Shown: positions 54,873 through 64,000 of the stretch, in pieces
Numbering within the stretch: the stretch's first letter is position 1
Layout: the number at the start of each line of letters is the position of its first letter
DNA from: Arsenophonus sp046530735
GTDB taxonomy: Bacteria > Pseudomonadota > Gammaproteobacteria > Enterobacterales > Enterobacteriaceae
Direction: 5' to 3'
Length of the DNA stretch: 64,000 bases
Assembly: GCA_046530735.1 (NCBI GenBank)
Contig: JBHEQV010000063.1
Location: 3,234-67,233, forward strand
Translations under genes and position numbers: made by a program
The notes under the pieces: model-generated
The model's database searches: none
The model's input: the letters and a program-made list of their open reading frames with translations, nothing else
What the model was told of the DNA's origin: nothing

Positions 54873-55355
54873 AGTTATGCTTATTTCTAGTGTATATGGT
54901 TTTATAGATTGTTTCGTATCCTGTTGATTTATTTCGCAAATAATTTTGTAACAGATAGATGAATTCATGAAAATCTACCCTTACAAATATCCGTAAAACC
55001 AGATATTATCTGTAATCCCTTGCATTAACTTATTTTAATTCTACTGGGATCTAATAGCAGCGATCTTGAGGTAGAACTCGAAGCCATGCTCTGCGATAAA
55101 ACCATGCAAACTAATATTATCGATGTTGAGATTAAGTTATCTAAAAGTTAGGATCGCAGCGGCGATAGAATATATTTCAATAGCTTATTGCTACTGCCTT
55201 ATATGAACGTGAAAAACGTAAAGAGTTGCTATTTTGCCTTGATAGCTATAAAGGTATATCCATTGGTTATTTTCATGATTCTAGAGGGCGCTTCACGGTG
55301 AAAAGTATGTGGTCTATCTGTGCAAGTAACATCAGCATACTTAAATACTAATGAT
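54873..55355 (+). mobile_element. IS256-family relic H, left part
   Basis: Starts with the family end (GTTATGCTTATTTCTAGTGTAT) and reads through the transposase N-terminal half, including a DLEVELEAMLCDKT-type piece (family ..LE.ELE.MLG..) near 55065-55100. It is interrupted by an IS91 relic at about 55355 and resumes at 57330. Confidence 0.8.
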
Positions 55356-57330
55356 TTAATGATTAGGAAATTGAATCGCTTTTTAAAATAAGATAAAAAG
55401 CTTGTTTTTGCTAAAAAGAGATAAAAATCTGTTTATTGAGTCTATTGTAATCTAAATTTTATCGAAATATATATTCTTTAATCTAATATACTAATTTAAA
55501 GACATTAATCATAGGATTTAGATTAATAACAATCGTTTTTTCATTTTATGTATTATTTCTGATAACAATTCCGTTGCTTGTTTGCCAACCTAAGTGTAGC
55601 TAAAAAATAGCTTGTCGATACATAGAATACATTTGTACGGATCTATGTAAAAAAATTATTTTATCAGAATAGGCTAACCCGGTTTTTGCTAGCTATTATC
55701 TTTGGCACCTTATACATCTTCGATAACAGTATGCTTTATTTACGATTACGATTTCAGAAGAAATCATAGTAACGCATCATCTTAAAATGTCTAGCTGGAA
55801 TATGGTTTTAATATAGCCAAATCATCTTTTCCTGCTTAGAGTCTGGTGCCGGTATTGCTTAGTCTAATAGTAATAGTAATGATGCACAACACTCTCCTCC
55901 CCTATCCATATTTTGGTAATACCGCAGTTTTAATACGGATACCTAGCGAGGCGTTTAAGATAGCACTAGAGGTATTTTACGATATACTACAGCCCCTTTT
56001 CATCTTTTTAGTAAAACTTATTTTCCAGTAATCTCCGTATTCTACCTTCAGGTAACACTGTCACTTCTTTCTGAAGAAGGTATGTATACAAGAACAGAAA
56101 AATACTTTGACTTATCCAAGTCATAGTTTCACGCATCAGCCGGATAACAGCGCTTAGTTAAATTTCTTCAATCACTCTTTTTTTGAATAACAGATCATTT
56201 CATATAGCATATTTAATATCCAGACTGCTACGATTGATGGATATATAAACATGTCGATGTTAATTGAATTCTTGACGATAAGCCTGAAAGGAACAGAAGA
56301 TATCAATTTTGATATCTGACATTGTACTGCACATAGCACTCAGATGTGGAGGTGCAAAATAGAACATTGAGTAAGTGGTCAATTATTTTTGAAAAAGTTA
56401 AATAAAATAAGAAATAATAAAAGTAATATGTTGCTAATTGAAGTTAGGTAAAATATAAACTTACATTGTTAACTACTACTCGATAGTTTTTACGTCGCAT
56501 TAACTTCAGGTTTTTGGATTTATAGAGTTTTGGCAGAAAACAGCTGAGGAACATTCAGGATAGATAAAGCAGTAGTGCTAAAAGCCAGTACACCTAATTG
56601 GCACAAGTCCCGCAGGTAAGAATTCGCTTCACAGATAGACGCAGAAGAGTCCACAAGTTGACATTTTCAATGTGTTTTTAATAAAGTTATTCCAGACATG
56701 ATCAATAGTGAAAGTAGTTTAGTCTGGAAATGTATATCTGCGTAAATTACTCTCTGGTTATTTTATCAGAGAAATAGAAATCGTCATTCTTGTCTAAATT
56801 CATCAATATCTATTCTCCATCAGTTATCTTTGCGCTTATCCCAAAGGGATGAAAGAAATGGGGGATTATTTTAGCTCCCTATAGGTAATAAATTAATCAG
56901 CAAATATACTTTTAGTCATTCTTCCTTAATGTAATTATAATCCAACATTATTGGCTTAACCTATACCATTGCTCAAAACTAAGGATAATCGTGACTAGAG
57001 AGACAATAATATTTGCGTGTCAAGAAAAAAATGGGGACCAAAAAGCGAATACATTGCTGTATCCCCTCTTTATGGTATGATAAAAATCAGTTGGTCTTTA
57101 TTATTAATTTTTAAATAAATCATAAAACGCTTTGGATAAACAGTCGGTGTAATAATATAAAGTAACCTGTTGTTTTCCTGATTTACCCAGTTTACACTTT
57201 CTAGGAGATTTATTTTGAGCTATCTATATGAATTTCTAAAATTTACATATCGAATAGTATAAAACAATACTCAGATCATGAACATTTTCGATGCAGGATA
57301 ACTATACAGTTCATAACATAGTGCACATTC
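55356..57330 (-). mobile_element. IS91-family relic 4, nested in IS256 relic H
   Basis: Most complete copy of the IS91-type element (1.97 kb). The - strand shows HFKMMRYYDFF near 55765-55795 and a shifted KPG.. / DP.KC.LC C-terminal region near 55590-55680. The left end is TGATTAGGAAATTGAAT. It disrupts an IS256 relic whose two halves rejoin when the IS91 is removed. Confidence 0.8.
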
Positions 57331-58158
57331 ATTGAAAAGCATAGGCAATGGTAGCTGCATTATTTAAGCGATACGCGCTACATTTATTTCTTGGCTGAAA
57401 GCATATGTGCCGTCTGTAAAGCATGCTGATTGCCTTTGCCTGCTGATCATTATCAGTATCACTGCGTATGGATCTAAAGAACTCGTTGCGATAGAAAATG
57501 CTTATCGAGAGCTAGAATTAAACTGGACATAACTTTTCAATGGCTGGTGAACGCTGAGCTTAACCGTATTTTCCATAGTTACTACAGAAGATAGTACCCT
57601 TGATTTTAGAATGGGTGTAATGGTAAAGATGTTCCGGGATATGCAGAAGAAATGCTATTGTGTACAAAAAATATCTGATGTGTTGGCTTCATCCACAAAA
57701 TCATCCAATCGAAAGTTAAAATTAAGGTGAGATAGGTATGGCTACCAAAGAGCCGAGATGTTTCTAATAAAGTTTTTTATGTTTTATTGAGAAGGGTTTC
57801 AACGAATATCCTGCAGCGATTAAGAAATTGAATAAAGAACGAGAAAGAGCTGCTGGTATTCTACGATTTCCTGTAAGCGCATTGGGTGTCATAAGAAAGA
57901 CGGAGCAGATTAAATTAGCTTTTTTGCAGCAATAAGAATAAAAAGTTGATGCGCGAAGAATTGTGATTCAAGAAAATAACCATTTCAATGGTATTTTAGA
58001 TGTTTACGTCTGATTAAAATCCTGGGAGAGCGGTTAAGTAAGGTTTCATTGCTGATCCTGATGATAAGAACATCTAATTTAATAATAGAAACAGATTTAT
58101 GAAGTATCAGAATGAAACTTATCCTGAATTGCCATATACTAAATTTTCTAATAACTCT
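57331..58158 (+). mobile_element. IS256-family relic H, right part
   Basis: Continues relic H from AGCATAGGCAATGGTAG (compare relic F at about 49360 and relic C at 29335) to the family end CTAAATTTTCTAATAACT. Stops throughout. Confidence 0.8.
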
Positions 58159-58179
58159 CAAGCAACTAGAACCCCTAAA

Positions 58180-59110
58180 AATTAGTGCTGCTCTTCGAGT
58201 AAATAAAGAGTTTGCATCTATCTTGGTAAGCATTATAGCATATTTAATTTACTGTTATTAAATGGCAGAAATAAGATGATGTTGATCATCGCAGCCATAT
58301 TCCTCATTGCTTGCCGATGACGTTGTTGGCACGATAAAGCAGATGTAGTTGCTTTCTTGCGAAAAACATTTTCTTCCTCTCGCCGATCTACTGGTAGTCG
58401 TATGTGAATTCCTGAATCCCGTTGTATCTTAACCTAGATTGCATCGCCGTTTATGCAAAAACGGAGGTGAAATTTTCGTGAAATAAGGCAGAAAAACTAC
58501 GAAGTCGAAGCATAAAGCATTTAAAACTATGAACCTGCTTATCTGCACGATAGATCTGAAATGTATCCATAAATATCAAACAAAACTTCACAACGTTATC
58601 TTTTTATAAGCACAGATCACGTCACTCAATGGGTTTTATTCGTTTTTAAAATCCAAAAACCATGGTCAATGCTAGACGCCTTTTTGTATGATTTTAATCG
58701 AGCATGCTCCTGAGATCCATTGGGTACTTACAAATAATAGCAAAGAATTTACAGAGACTGCCTTTTTAGTATAAGAAAATGTTTATCATCGAAAAACAGA
58801 AATTTGCCAGTTTATCTACAGAGCTTAGTATAGAACAGCGATTTAAATACTGCCGATTAATCCTCAAACAAATGGTATGGTCAAGGGATTTAATGTGCGA
58901 TGAGAGAAGATAGACTATAAAGCTCATAATTTCAATTCTACTCAAAAGCTTTAGATATGACTCTGCATCGATATGTTTTATTTTACAATCAAGAATTACC
59001 CCAATCAGTATTGGGTAGTAAAACTGCATTGCAGTCTATGAAAGATTGATTCAAAGTTAAACTTAAATTATAAAAACATACTATCTTCCAGAAGATAATA
59101 CTTATATTAC
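58180..59110 (+). mobile_element. IS481-family relic c
   Basis: Collinear with relic b. The CTTGCCGATGACGTTGTT N-terminal piece, the KAKHKAFK-type piece, AWYRTAI-like GCTTAGTATAGAACAGCG and the tail LPQSVLG.KTALQSMKD-type (about 58995-59045) are recognisable. Frameshifted. Ends about 95 bp before yqjA. Confidence 0.78.
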
Positions 59111-59206
59111 AACTTTTTTAACCAAGATCGCATTATCTATAAGTAAGAGATAATAGGTAGCAACTGCCAATTAGGTTTAAAGATAACGGTATTTAGGAAA
59201 CACTTG

Positions 59207-59872
59207 ATGGAATTAGTTAAAGAACTTTTTTTTGCACTCTGGTATCAAGATTACAATATGATAATGAATCCTTCATTAATATGGGCTATCTACATTATAT
59301 TATTTATAATATTATTTCTGGAAAATGGAATATTACCTGCTGCTTTTTTACCTGGTGACAGCCTACTCATCTTAGTAGGCGTTTTAATAGCTAAAGGTAC
59401 TATTAATTACCCATTAACAATTATTATCTTAACTGCTGGTGCTAGTTTAGGTTGCTGGGTTGGATATCTCCAAGGTAAATGGCTAGTAAACAATAAAATC
59501 GCACAAAATTGGCTCTCTCATCTACCTGAACATTATCAGCAACGTGCTTATAGTCTTTTCCATCGCCATGGCTTGACAGCACTACTTATGGGCCGTTTTC
59601 TTGCTTTTATAAGAACAATACTACCTATCATAGCCGGTCTATCCGGTTTACCTAATGGACGCTTCCAGTTTTTTAATTGGCTCAGTGGATTGCTTTGGGT
59701 ATTGATTTTATCCACTATTGGTTATATCTTTGGTAAGAGTCCTCTCTTTCAATACTACGAACACCAGATTATGAGTATTTTGATTCTAATCCCGATTATT
59801 TTGCTTTTTATTGGCCTAATAGGCAGTATAGCCGTAGTACTAAAGAAAAAATTTAATCGTCGTAATCTTTAA
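59207..59872 (+). CDS. yqjA: DedA-family inner-membrane protein YqjA
   Basis: 221 aa against 220 in E. coli YqjA. A DedA-family membrane protein linked to membrane homeostasis, proton-motive force and lipid-carrier recycling. Motifs are intact: LFLENGILPAAFLPGDSLL with the family Glu and Asp, GASLGCWVGYLQG, QRAYSLFHRHG, GRFLAFIRTILPIIAGLSG with the family arginines, and FNWLSGLLWVLILSTIGY. An in-frame TTG at 59204 precedes it, but ATG at 59207 has AGGAAA 6 bases upstream and matches the E. coli start. In E. coli yqjA lies near alx with exuR/T, uxa and sstT between; here only IS relics separate them. Confidence 0.96.
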   Translation: MELVKELFFALWYQDYNMIMNPSLIWAIYIILFIILFLENGILPAAFLPGDSLLILVGVLIAKGTINYPLTIIILTAGASLGCWVGYLQGKWLVNNKIAQNWLSHLPEHYQQRAYSLFHRHGLTALLMGRFLAFIRTILPIIAGLSGLPNGRFQFFNWLSGLLWVLILSTIGYIFGKSPLFQYYEHQIMSILILIPIILLFIGLIGSIAVVLKKKFNRRNL

Positions 59873-59989
59873 ATCCAATCTAATTTATGCTATTTCTCAC
59901 TTCTTAGTAAAAGCATATATTTCGGTTAAACCATTTATTAAATTTTCATACTAATATAATTATTTTTATATTTTAATATAACAAATTGA

Positions 59990-61379
59990 ATTATATTTAT
60001 TCTAGTGTATAGAGTTTCGGAGATCGTAGCGTATCCTGCCTAGTTGCTTTCGTGGACAATTTCAATTATATTGAGATAATATTCTATGAAAAGTCTGCCT
60101 AGAGGTATTTGCAAAACTAAATATTACCGTTATTCATTTCCATAAATTCATACGTAATTCTATCAGGTAGTTCATAGCATCACTGTTTAGGCAGAATAAA
60201 AACCATGATTACAAACAACATCTTCAACGTCGATTTTTGTTGACGGACGTTACCATGTCGTTGTTCATAACAGTTACTTGCCAGCAAGGCAAACAAGACA
60301 ACGGCTATTGCCAATGTTGAGATTAAAGTGCTTAAGGTCAAGAATCACAGAAAAAACGGAATATATTTCAATAAATTGTATGTTACCTCCTTATCTATCT
60401 GAAGGGCACAAAAATATCAAAAAATTCTAGCCATTCCTGTATATGCGATCCATATCTAGCGATAATTTTCACGAAATTATAAGAAGACTCACGGTAAAAA
60501 GAACATGATCTCCTTCAAGTAACATCACAGACTTAAACAGTAATGGATTAAAAAGTACAGTCAATAATTATAGCTCTATGATTTAAATGATACACCTACG
60601 TTTATTTTATCCTAATAACATAACCCTCCTGTCAGGCAAGCTGATCATCTTTGCTTATTAGTTATTATTGACATTACTGATCATGGATGCAAGGAGCTCG
60701 TTGCGGTTGAAGATGGTTATTAAGAGTCAGAACCGTATTGAGATTAACTTCTGGATAGCCGCGAGAGCATTGTGCTTTAACTATATCTCCTTGGCTTACT
60801 AGAAGAGACGGTTCTATTAGCTTTTGGAATACAATGGATAAAGATATTCCCGGACACACAGCACCAATATTGTTGAGTACATAAAATAGCTAATGTGCTG
60901 CCTTCACTCCACAAAGGCATGCAACCGAAAGCTAAGATGTAATCTACGGGAGATTTATCTAGCAAAAATCCGTGATGTAGCTAATAAAGTTATTGATGTT
61001 TTATTGGAAATGGGATTTAGCGAATATCTTGAAGCAATTAAGAAGCTGAAAAAAAAAGATTGAGAAAAACGAGTTAGCATTCTATGGCTTCCTGTCAGCT
61101 TACTAGGTATCAATAAGAATAACGATTTAATTTAATTGCCTTTTACAGCAGTAAAGCTACTAAGCTTAACATACGCGAAGCTCTCTGATTTAAGAAAAAA
61201 CACTTTCAATGTTGTTTTAGCTACTTCCGTCTAATTAGAAATCTGAGATAGCGGTTAAGTATGATTTCATTGCTGATCCTGATGATAAACAACGTCTAAT
61301 TTAAGGATGGAGAATAGATTCATGAAGTATCAGAATGAAACTTAGTCTGCATCATATACAGCCGATTTGCTAATAACTT
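59990..61379 (+). mobile_element. IS256-family relic I
   Basis: Full-length decayed + strand copy (1.39 kb), from ATTTATTCTAGTGTATAGAG to GATTTGCTAATAACTT. Many stops. The short - strand frames at 60.67-60.97 kb are chance. Confidence 0.8.
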
Positions 61380-61510
61380 CAACTTAACTATTTCGAAATC
61401 TATTTTTCGCGATTTATGTCTAGCACATTAAATAGCATTTAATTGAGAATTGTTTTATCTTAATTAAACAGTTAAATTTGCGAAACTATCAAAAGTAATG
61501 GAAAAAGGTT

Positions 61511-61571
61511 ATTATGTATAATAGCTGATATTCCTTTATCTTATAAAGGAATATCAGCTATTATACATAAT
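61511..61571. repeat. Perfect inverted repeat, 28-bp arms
   Basis: Arms beginning ATTATGTATAATAGCTGATA pair without mismatch over 28 bp around the 5-nt loop TCTTA. It lies in a 420-bp gene-free stretch between IS256 relic I and the 3' end of the MATE gene (230 bp beyond its stop). No T-tract follows on either strand, so it is not a standard terminator. The rest of the stretch (61380-61800) shows nothing recognisable. Confidence 0.95.
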
Positions 61572-61800
61572 CAGGCTTGTAGATGAATATTAAAAGGATA
61601 CAATGTTTGTATTAATGCCATTGGCATCGTAAATGGCAAGATAGTAAGATACATTAAGATGTAATGAGTAATGGTCTTTATTGATTTATATTTATCTAAA
61701 AAGAAAATTTGAAATAATTTGCATTATTAACTAAAAGCGTTAATTTATAGATTATTTCTGCCTACCCGAGTTATTTAAAGACAACAAAAATAAAATAATC

Positions 61801-63144
61801 CTATATATCAATACGCTTAGTTTGCCAACGTTTGGAATACCAACGCCAGGAATTAGTTAAACCTCGTAACCATTCATCACATAAAAATCCAAACCAAATT
61901 CCTAATAATCCCATTTCCATTTTTAAACCTAAAAAATAGCTAATTGGTATCGCAATACCCCACATAGAAATAAGCGCGGTGCAGAAGGGAAAGCTGGCAT
62001 CGCCAGCAGCACGTAAGGCATTTACCATAACAATATTTAGTGTTCTACCAGGCTCTAAAAAAACAGAGAGTAAGAAAAGCGGAAGTAATAATTTTATTAT
62101 ATTGCGATCTTCAGTAATTATTTCCAATAGAGGTATACGTAATAACCAGAAACAAAATACTATAACGATGGTAATAAAAAATCCCCATTTCAAACTTTTT
62201 AACCCTCGCTGATATGCATCTTCAAATCGCTTAGCACCAACTAAATGACCCACCATAATTTCATTACCAATGCTAATGGAAATACCAAATAGCATAATAA
62301 ATAATGAAAGTTGGAAATAGAGGGTTTGAGCAGCTAAAGAAGTTTCTCCCATTAAACCAATGAAAGTAGAAGCAACCATATAATGTAAAATCCAAACTAA
62401 ATTTTCGCCTGCAGAAGGAAGTCCGATATGTAATATTTTATTCAATATACTTTTTGACCATTGAAAGAGTAAAGTGAGAACAAATTTTATCTTCAAGCCA
62501 CTGAATAGCAAAAAGAAAAGTAATATAATAGCAACCATACGACCAATTGCTGTAGACCAAGCAACACCAATTAAGCCATATTGGGGTAAACCAAAAAAAC
62601 CATATAAAACGATAATATTACCGAAGATAGTAATTAAATTGGCAATAAATGTTACCCACATTGCCGGTTGTGATTTACCATAAACACGTAAGCAAGCCGC
62701 TAATATGATTGAAATTGCTTCTGGTATTAAACATAAACCAAGAATATGTAAGTAAGCATATCCATAATCCAGCAAATGTATTGGTATATTCATAATACCA
62801 AGTATCTTATAGCTAAAGAGTAGAATACTTGTAGCACTGATAAAGCCTAATAAAAAATTAAAAGCGATAGAGATATGAATAGCTTGACTAGCTTTTTCTT
62901 TTTTACCTACTCCTAAATATTGAGCAATAACAACACTGCATCCTACACTGATAAAATTAAAGATAGTAATAAAAAGATCAAAAACTTGGTTTCCTACTCC
63001 CATTGCGGCTAAATAAGCAGTTGAGACGTGACTAACCATATAAGTATTGATAAATAATGTTAAAAAATGTAACAATATATCAATAAAAATGGGCCAACTT
63101 AGCGAATAAAGTGAACGCTTGATAACATCAGATGAATGCATCAT
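61801..63144 (-). CDS. MATE-family multidrug/metabolite exporter
   Basis: About 447 aa. Twelve hydrophobic segments arranged in two halves, as in MATE exporters, which move cationic drugs or metabolites out in exchange for Na+ or H+. Family-like pieces: SWPIFIDILLHF (helix 1), AAMGVGNQVFD, GCSVVIAQYLG.G, GLPSAGENLVWIL (start of second half), GNEIMVGHLVGA, NIVMVNALRAAGDASFP. The second half resembles YeeO-type proteins, but I would not assign a symbol. The open frame reaches 63210, but ATG 63144 (or 63141) follows AAAAAGGTG and starts MMHSSDVIKR, a normal short N-terminus. No operon partner. Confidence 0.88.
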   Translation of the reverse strand: MMHSSDVIKRSLYSLSWPIFIDILLHFLTLFINTYMVSHVSTAYLAAMGVGNQVFDLFITIFNFISVGCSVVIAQYLGVGKKEKASQAIHISIAFNFLLGFISATSILLFSYKILGIMNIPIHLLDYGYAYLHILGLCLIPEAISIILAACLRVYGKSQPAMWVTFIANLITIFGNIIVLYGFFGLPQYGLIGVAWSTAIGRMVAIILLFFLLFSGLKIKFVLTLLFQWSKSILNKILHIGLPSAGENLVWILHYMVASTFIGLMGETSLAAQTLYFQLSLFIMLFGISISIGNEIMVGHLVGAKRFEDAYQRGLKSLKWGFFITIVIVFCFWLLRIPLLEIITEDRNIIKLLLPLFLLSVFLEPGRTLNIVMVNALRAAGDASFPFCTALISMWGIAIPISYFLGLKMEMGLLGIWFGFLCDEWLRGLTNSWRWYSKRWQTKRIDI

Positions 63145-63339
63145 GCACCTTTTTAAATAAAATAATGTTTTTAGCAAAAACAGATAAAAACAGTTAAATA
63201 TTTTACACATTTTATTTTTGTATGATAGATGATTAACTATTTATTATTTATCGGCGTTTTTATTTAAATTTTATTAATTAGATGTTTAGTTCAGGATTGT
63301 TATATAAATTCTCGTTGCATATCTTTATTCATGGAAAGA

Positions 63340-63652
63340 TAGATACTGAGGGTATAATATAGTTGAATACAAATATCATGATAATGAAGCACAATTATCA
63401 AACAACTACAATACATAAAATTAGAATACTCTTCAGGCAAGCAAAATCCTGCGTCTACTTTAGCTAAGCTTTATAATATATCTAAACTTACCGTTGATAA
63501 ATGTCAAAAACGAGATGTTATTGATGATTATAGCCATTATTTTCTATCGTTTGCCGATGACGCTGTTACCAGCTCAGAAAGCCGTAGTGATTTTCCTGCA
63601 AAAATGTTTTTCTTCTTAATGATCTACTTGTAAATCGTATGAAAATTCCTGA
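63340..63652 (+). mobile_element. IS481-family relic d, N-terminal part
   Basis: Best-preserved N-terminus of this family here: MIMKHNYQTTTIHKIRILYS, ASTLAKLYNISKLTVDKWQK, then RD (with one frameshift), and DDYSHYFLSFADDAVTSSESR matching the HTH and linker of IS481-type transposases. It is broken off at 63652 by an IS256 relic. Confidence 0.75.
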
Positions 63653-64000
63653 GTTATTAGCAAATTTGGTGTATAACGGTCAAGCTATGCTAGCCTTTGA
63701 TGTTTGATAAATTTATTTTTCATATTTAAATTAGATGTTGTTTATTCCATGAGTTATCCAAACAGATCAAATCCCCCTTTAGCCTGTTTTAGCTTTTTTG
63801 AGCAGGGCAAAAAGTAAGCTTAATTCCATTTTAGGAATTGTTTTTCTTAAAGCACAGTGCTTTGCGCGGCATATTCCATAGGATCAAACGTCATAAAAGT
63901 TGATTTAATCGGATTCGTCGTCTTATTTGATGCCCAGTACGTCTGATTGACAGGAAGCTATAGAATGCCAGCCGTTCCCCTCGCTTTTTTTCAGCTTCTT
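63653..64000 (-). mobile_element. IS256-family relic J, cut by window end
   Basis: Begins GAGTTATTAGCAAATTTGGTGTAT like the other - strand copies and follows them (CTATGCTAGCCTTTGATG..., GAGCAGGGCAAAAAGTAAG...) up to the window edge. It is inserted in IS481 relic d. Confidence 0.75.

Overview
The window looks like a chromosome piece from an insect-type endosymbiont of the Enterobacterales in mid genome decay. Every intact protein reads as a close homologue of an E. coli/Yersinia/Serratia protein, and the surviving gene order is enterobacterial (atpIBEFHAGDC-glmU-glmS; yfbS...ackA-pta; nupC-tRNA-Ala-gltX-tRNA-Val; alx...yqjA). The DNA is very AT-rich, and only about 15.8 kb of 64 kb (roughly 25%) is intact coding sequence. 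The rest is gene fossils and decayed insertion sequences. A Serratia symbiotica-, Sodalis- or Arsenophonus-like symbiont would fit; I cannot settle the species.

The centrepiece is 2-23 kb. The whole ATP synthase operon is present twice in direct orientation (about 0.45-10.0 kb and 14.2-22.7 kb), and the copies have decayed in a complementary way. Copy 1 keeps intact atpB, atpE, atpA, atpG and atpC, and its atpF, atpH and atpD are dead. Copy 2 keeps intact atpF, atpH and atpD, and its atpB, atpE, atpA, atpG and atpC are dead. Each of the eight F1Fo subunits therefore has exactly one working gene, and neither operon alone could make an enzyme. atpI is dead in both. A matching sigma70-like promoter (TTGAAT-16-TATAAT) survives upstream of both copies. 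An IS91-family relic lies at the same point upstream of each, so it was there before the duplication. Copy 2 begins with a novel joint between glmS and IS91 sequence, and it ends where an IS1595-type relic cuts atpC.

Between the copies, glmU is intact but glmS is destroyed: the start codon and catalytic Cys1 are lost, an IS256-type element with an 8-bp target duplication sits in it, and the copy 2 joint truncates it. Unless another glmS exists, UDP-GlcNAc synthesis would need amino sugar from elsewhere.

23-33 kb is an IS graveyard with a broken yfbS. 33.3-36.7 kb carries the intact ackA-pta acetate pathway. 36.8-40.2 kb is a stack of IS fragments and a nupC fossil. 40.3-42.5 kb has tRNA-Ala(GGC), gltX, a tRNA-Val pseudogene and tRNA-Val(UAC). 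42.5-50.8 kb is more decay. hns/stpA, with a terminator, is at 50.8-51.3 kb, alx (TerC family) at 53.8 kb, yqjA (DedA family) at 59.2 kb, and a MATE exporter at 61.8 kb. Four IS families (IS256, IS91, IS1595, IS481) make up most of the non-coding DNA. They are nested in one another and no transposase frame is intact. Three long perfect or near-perfect palindromes stand out from this decayed background.
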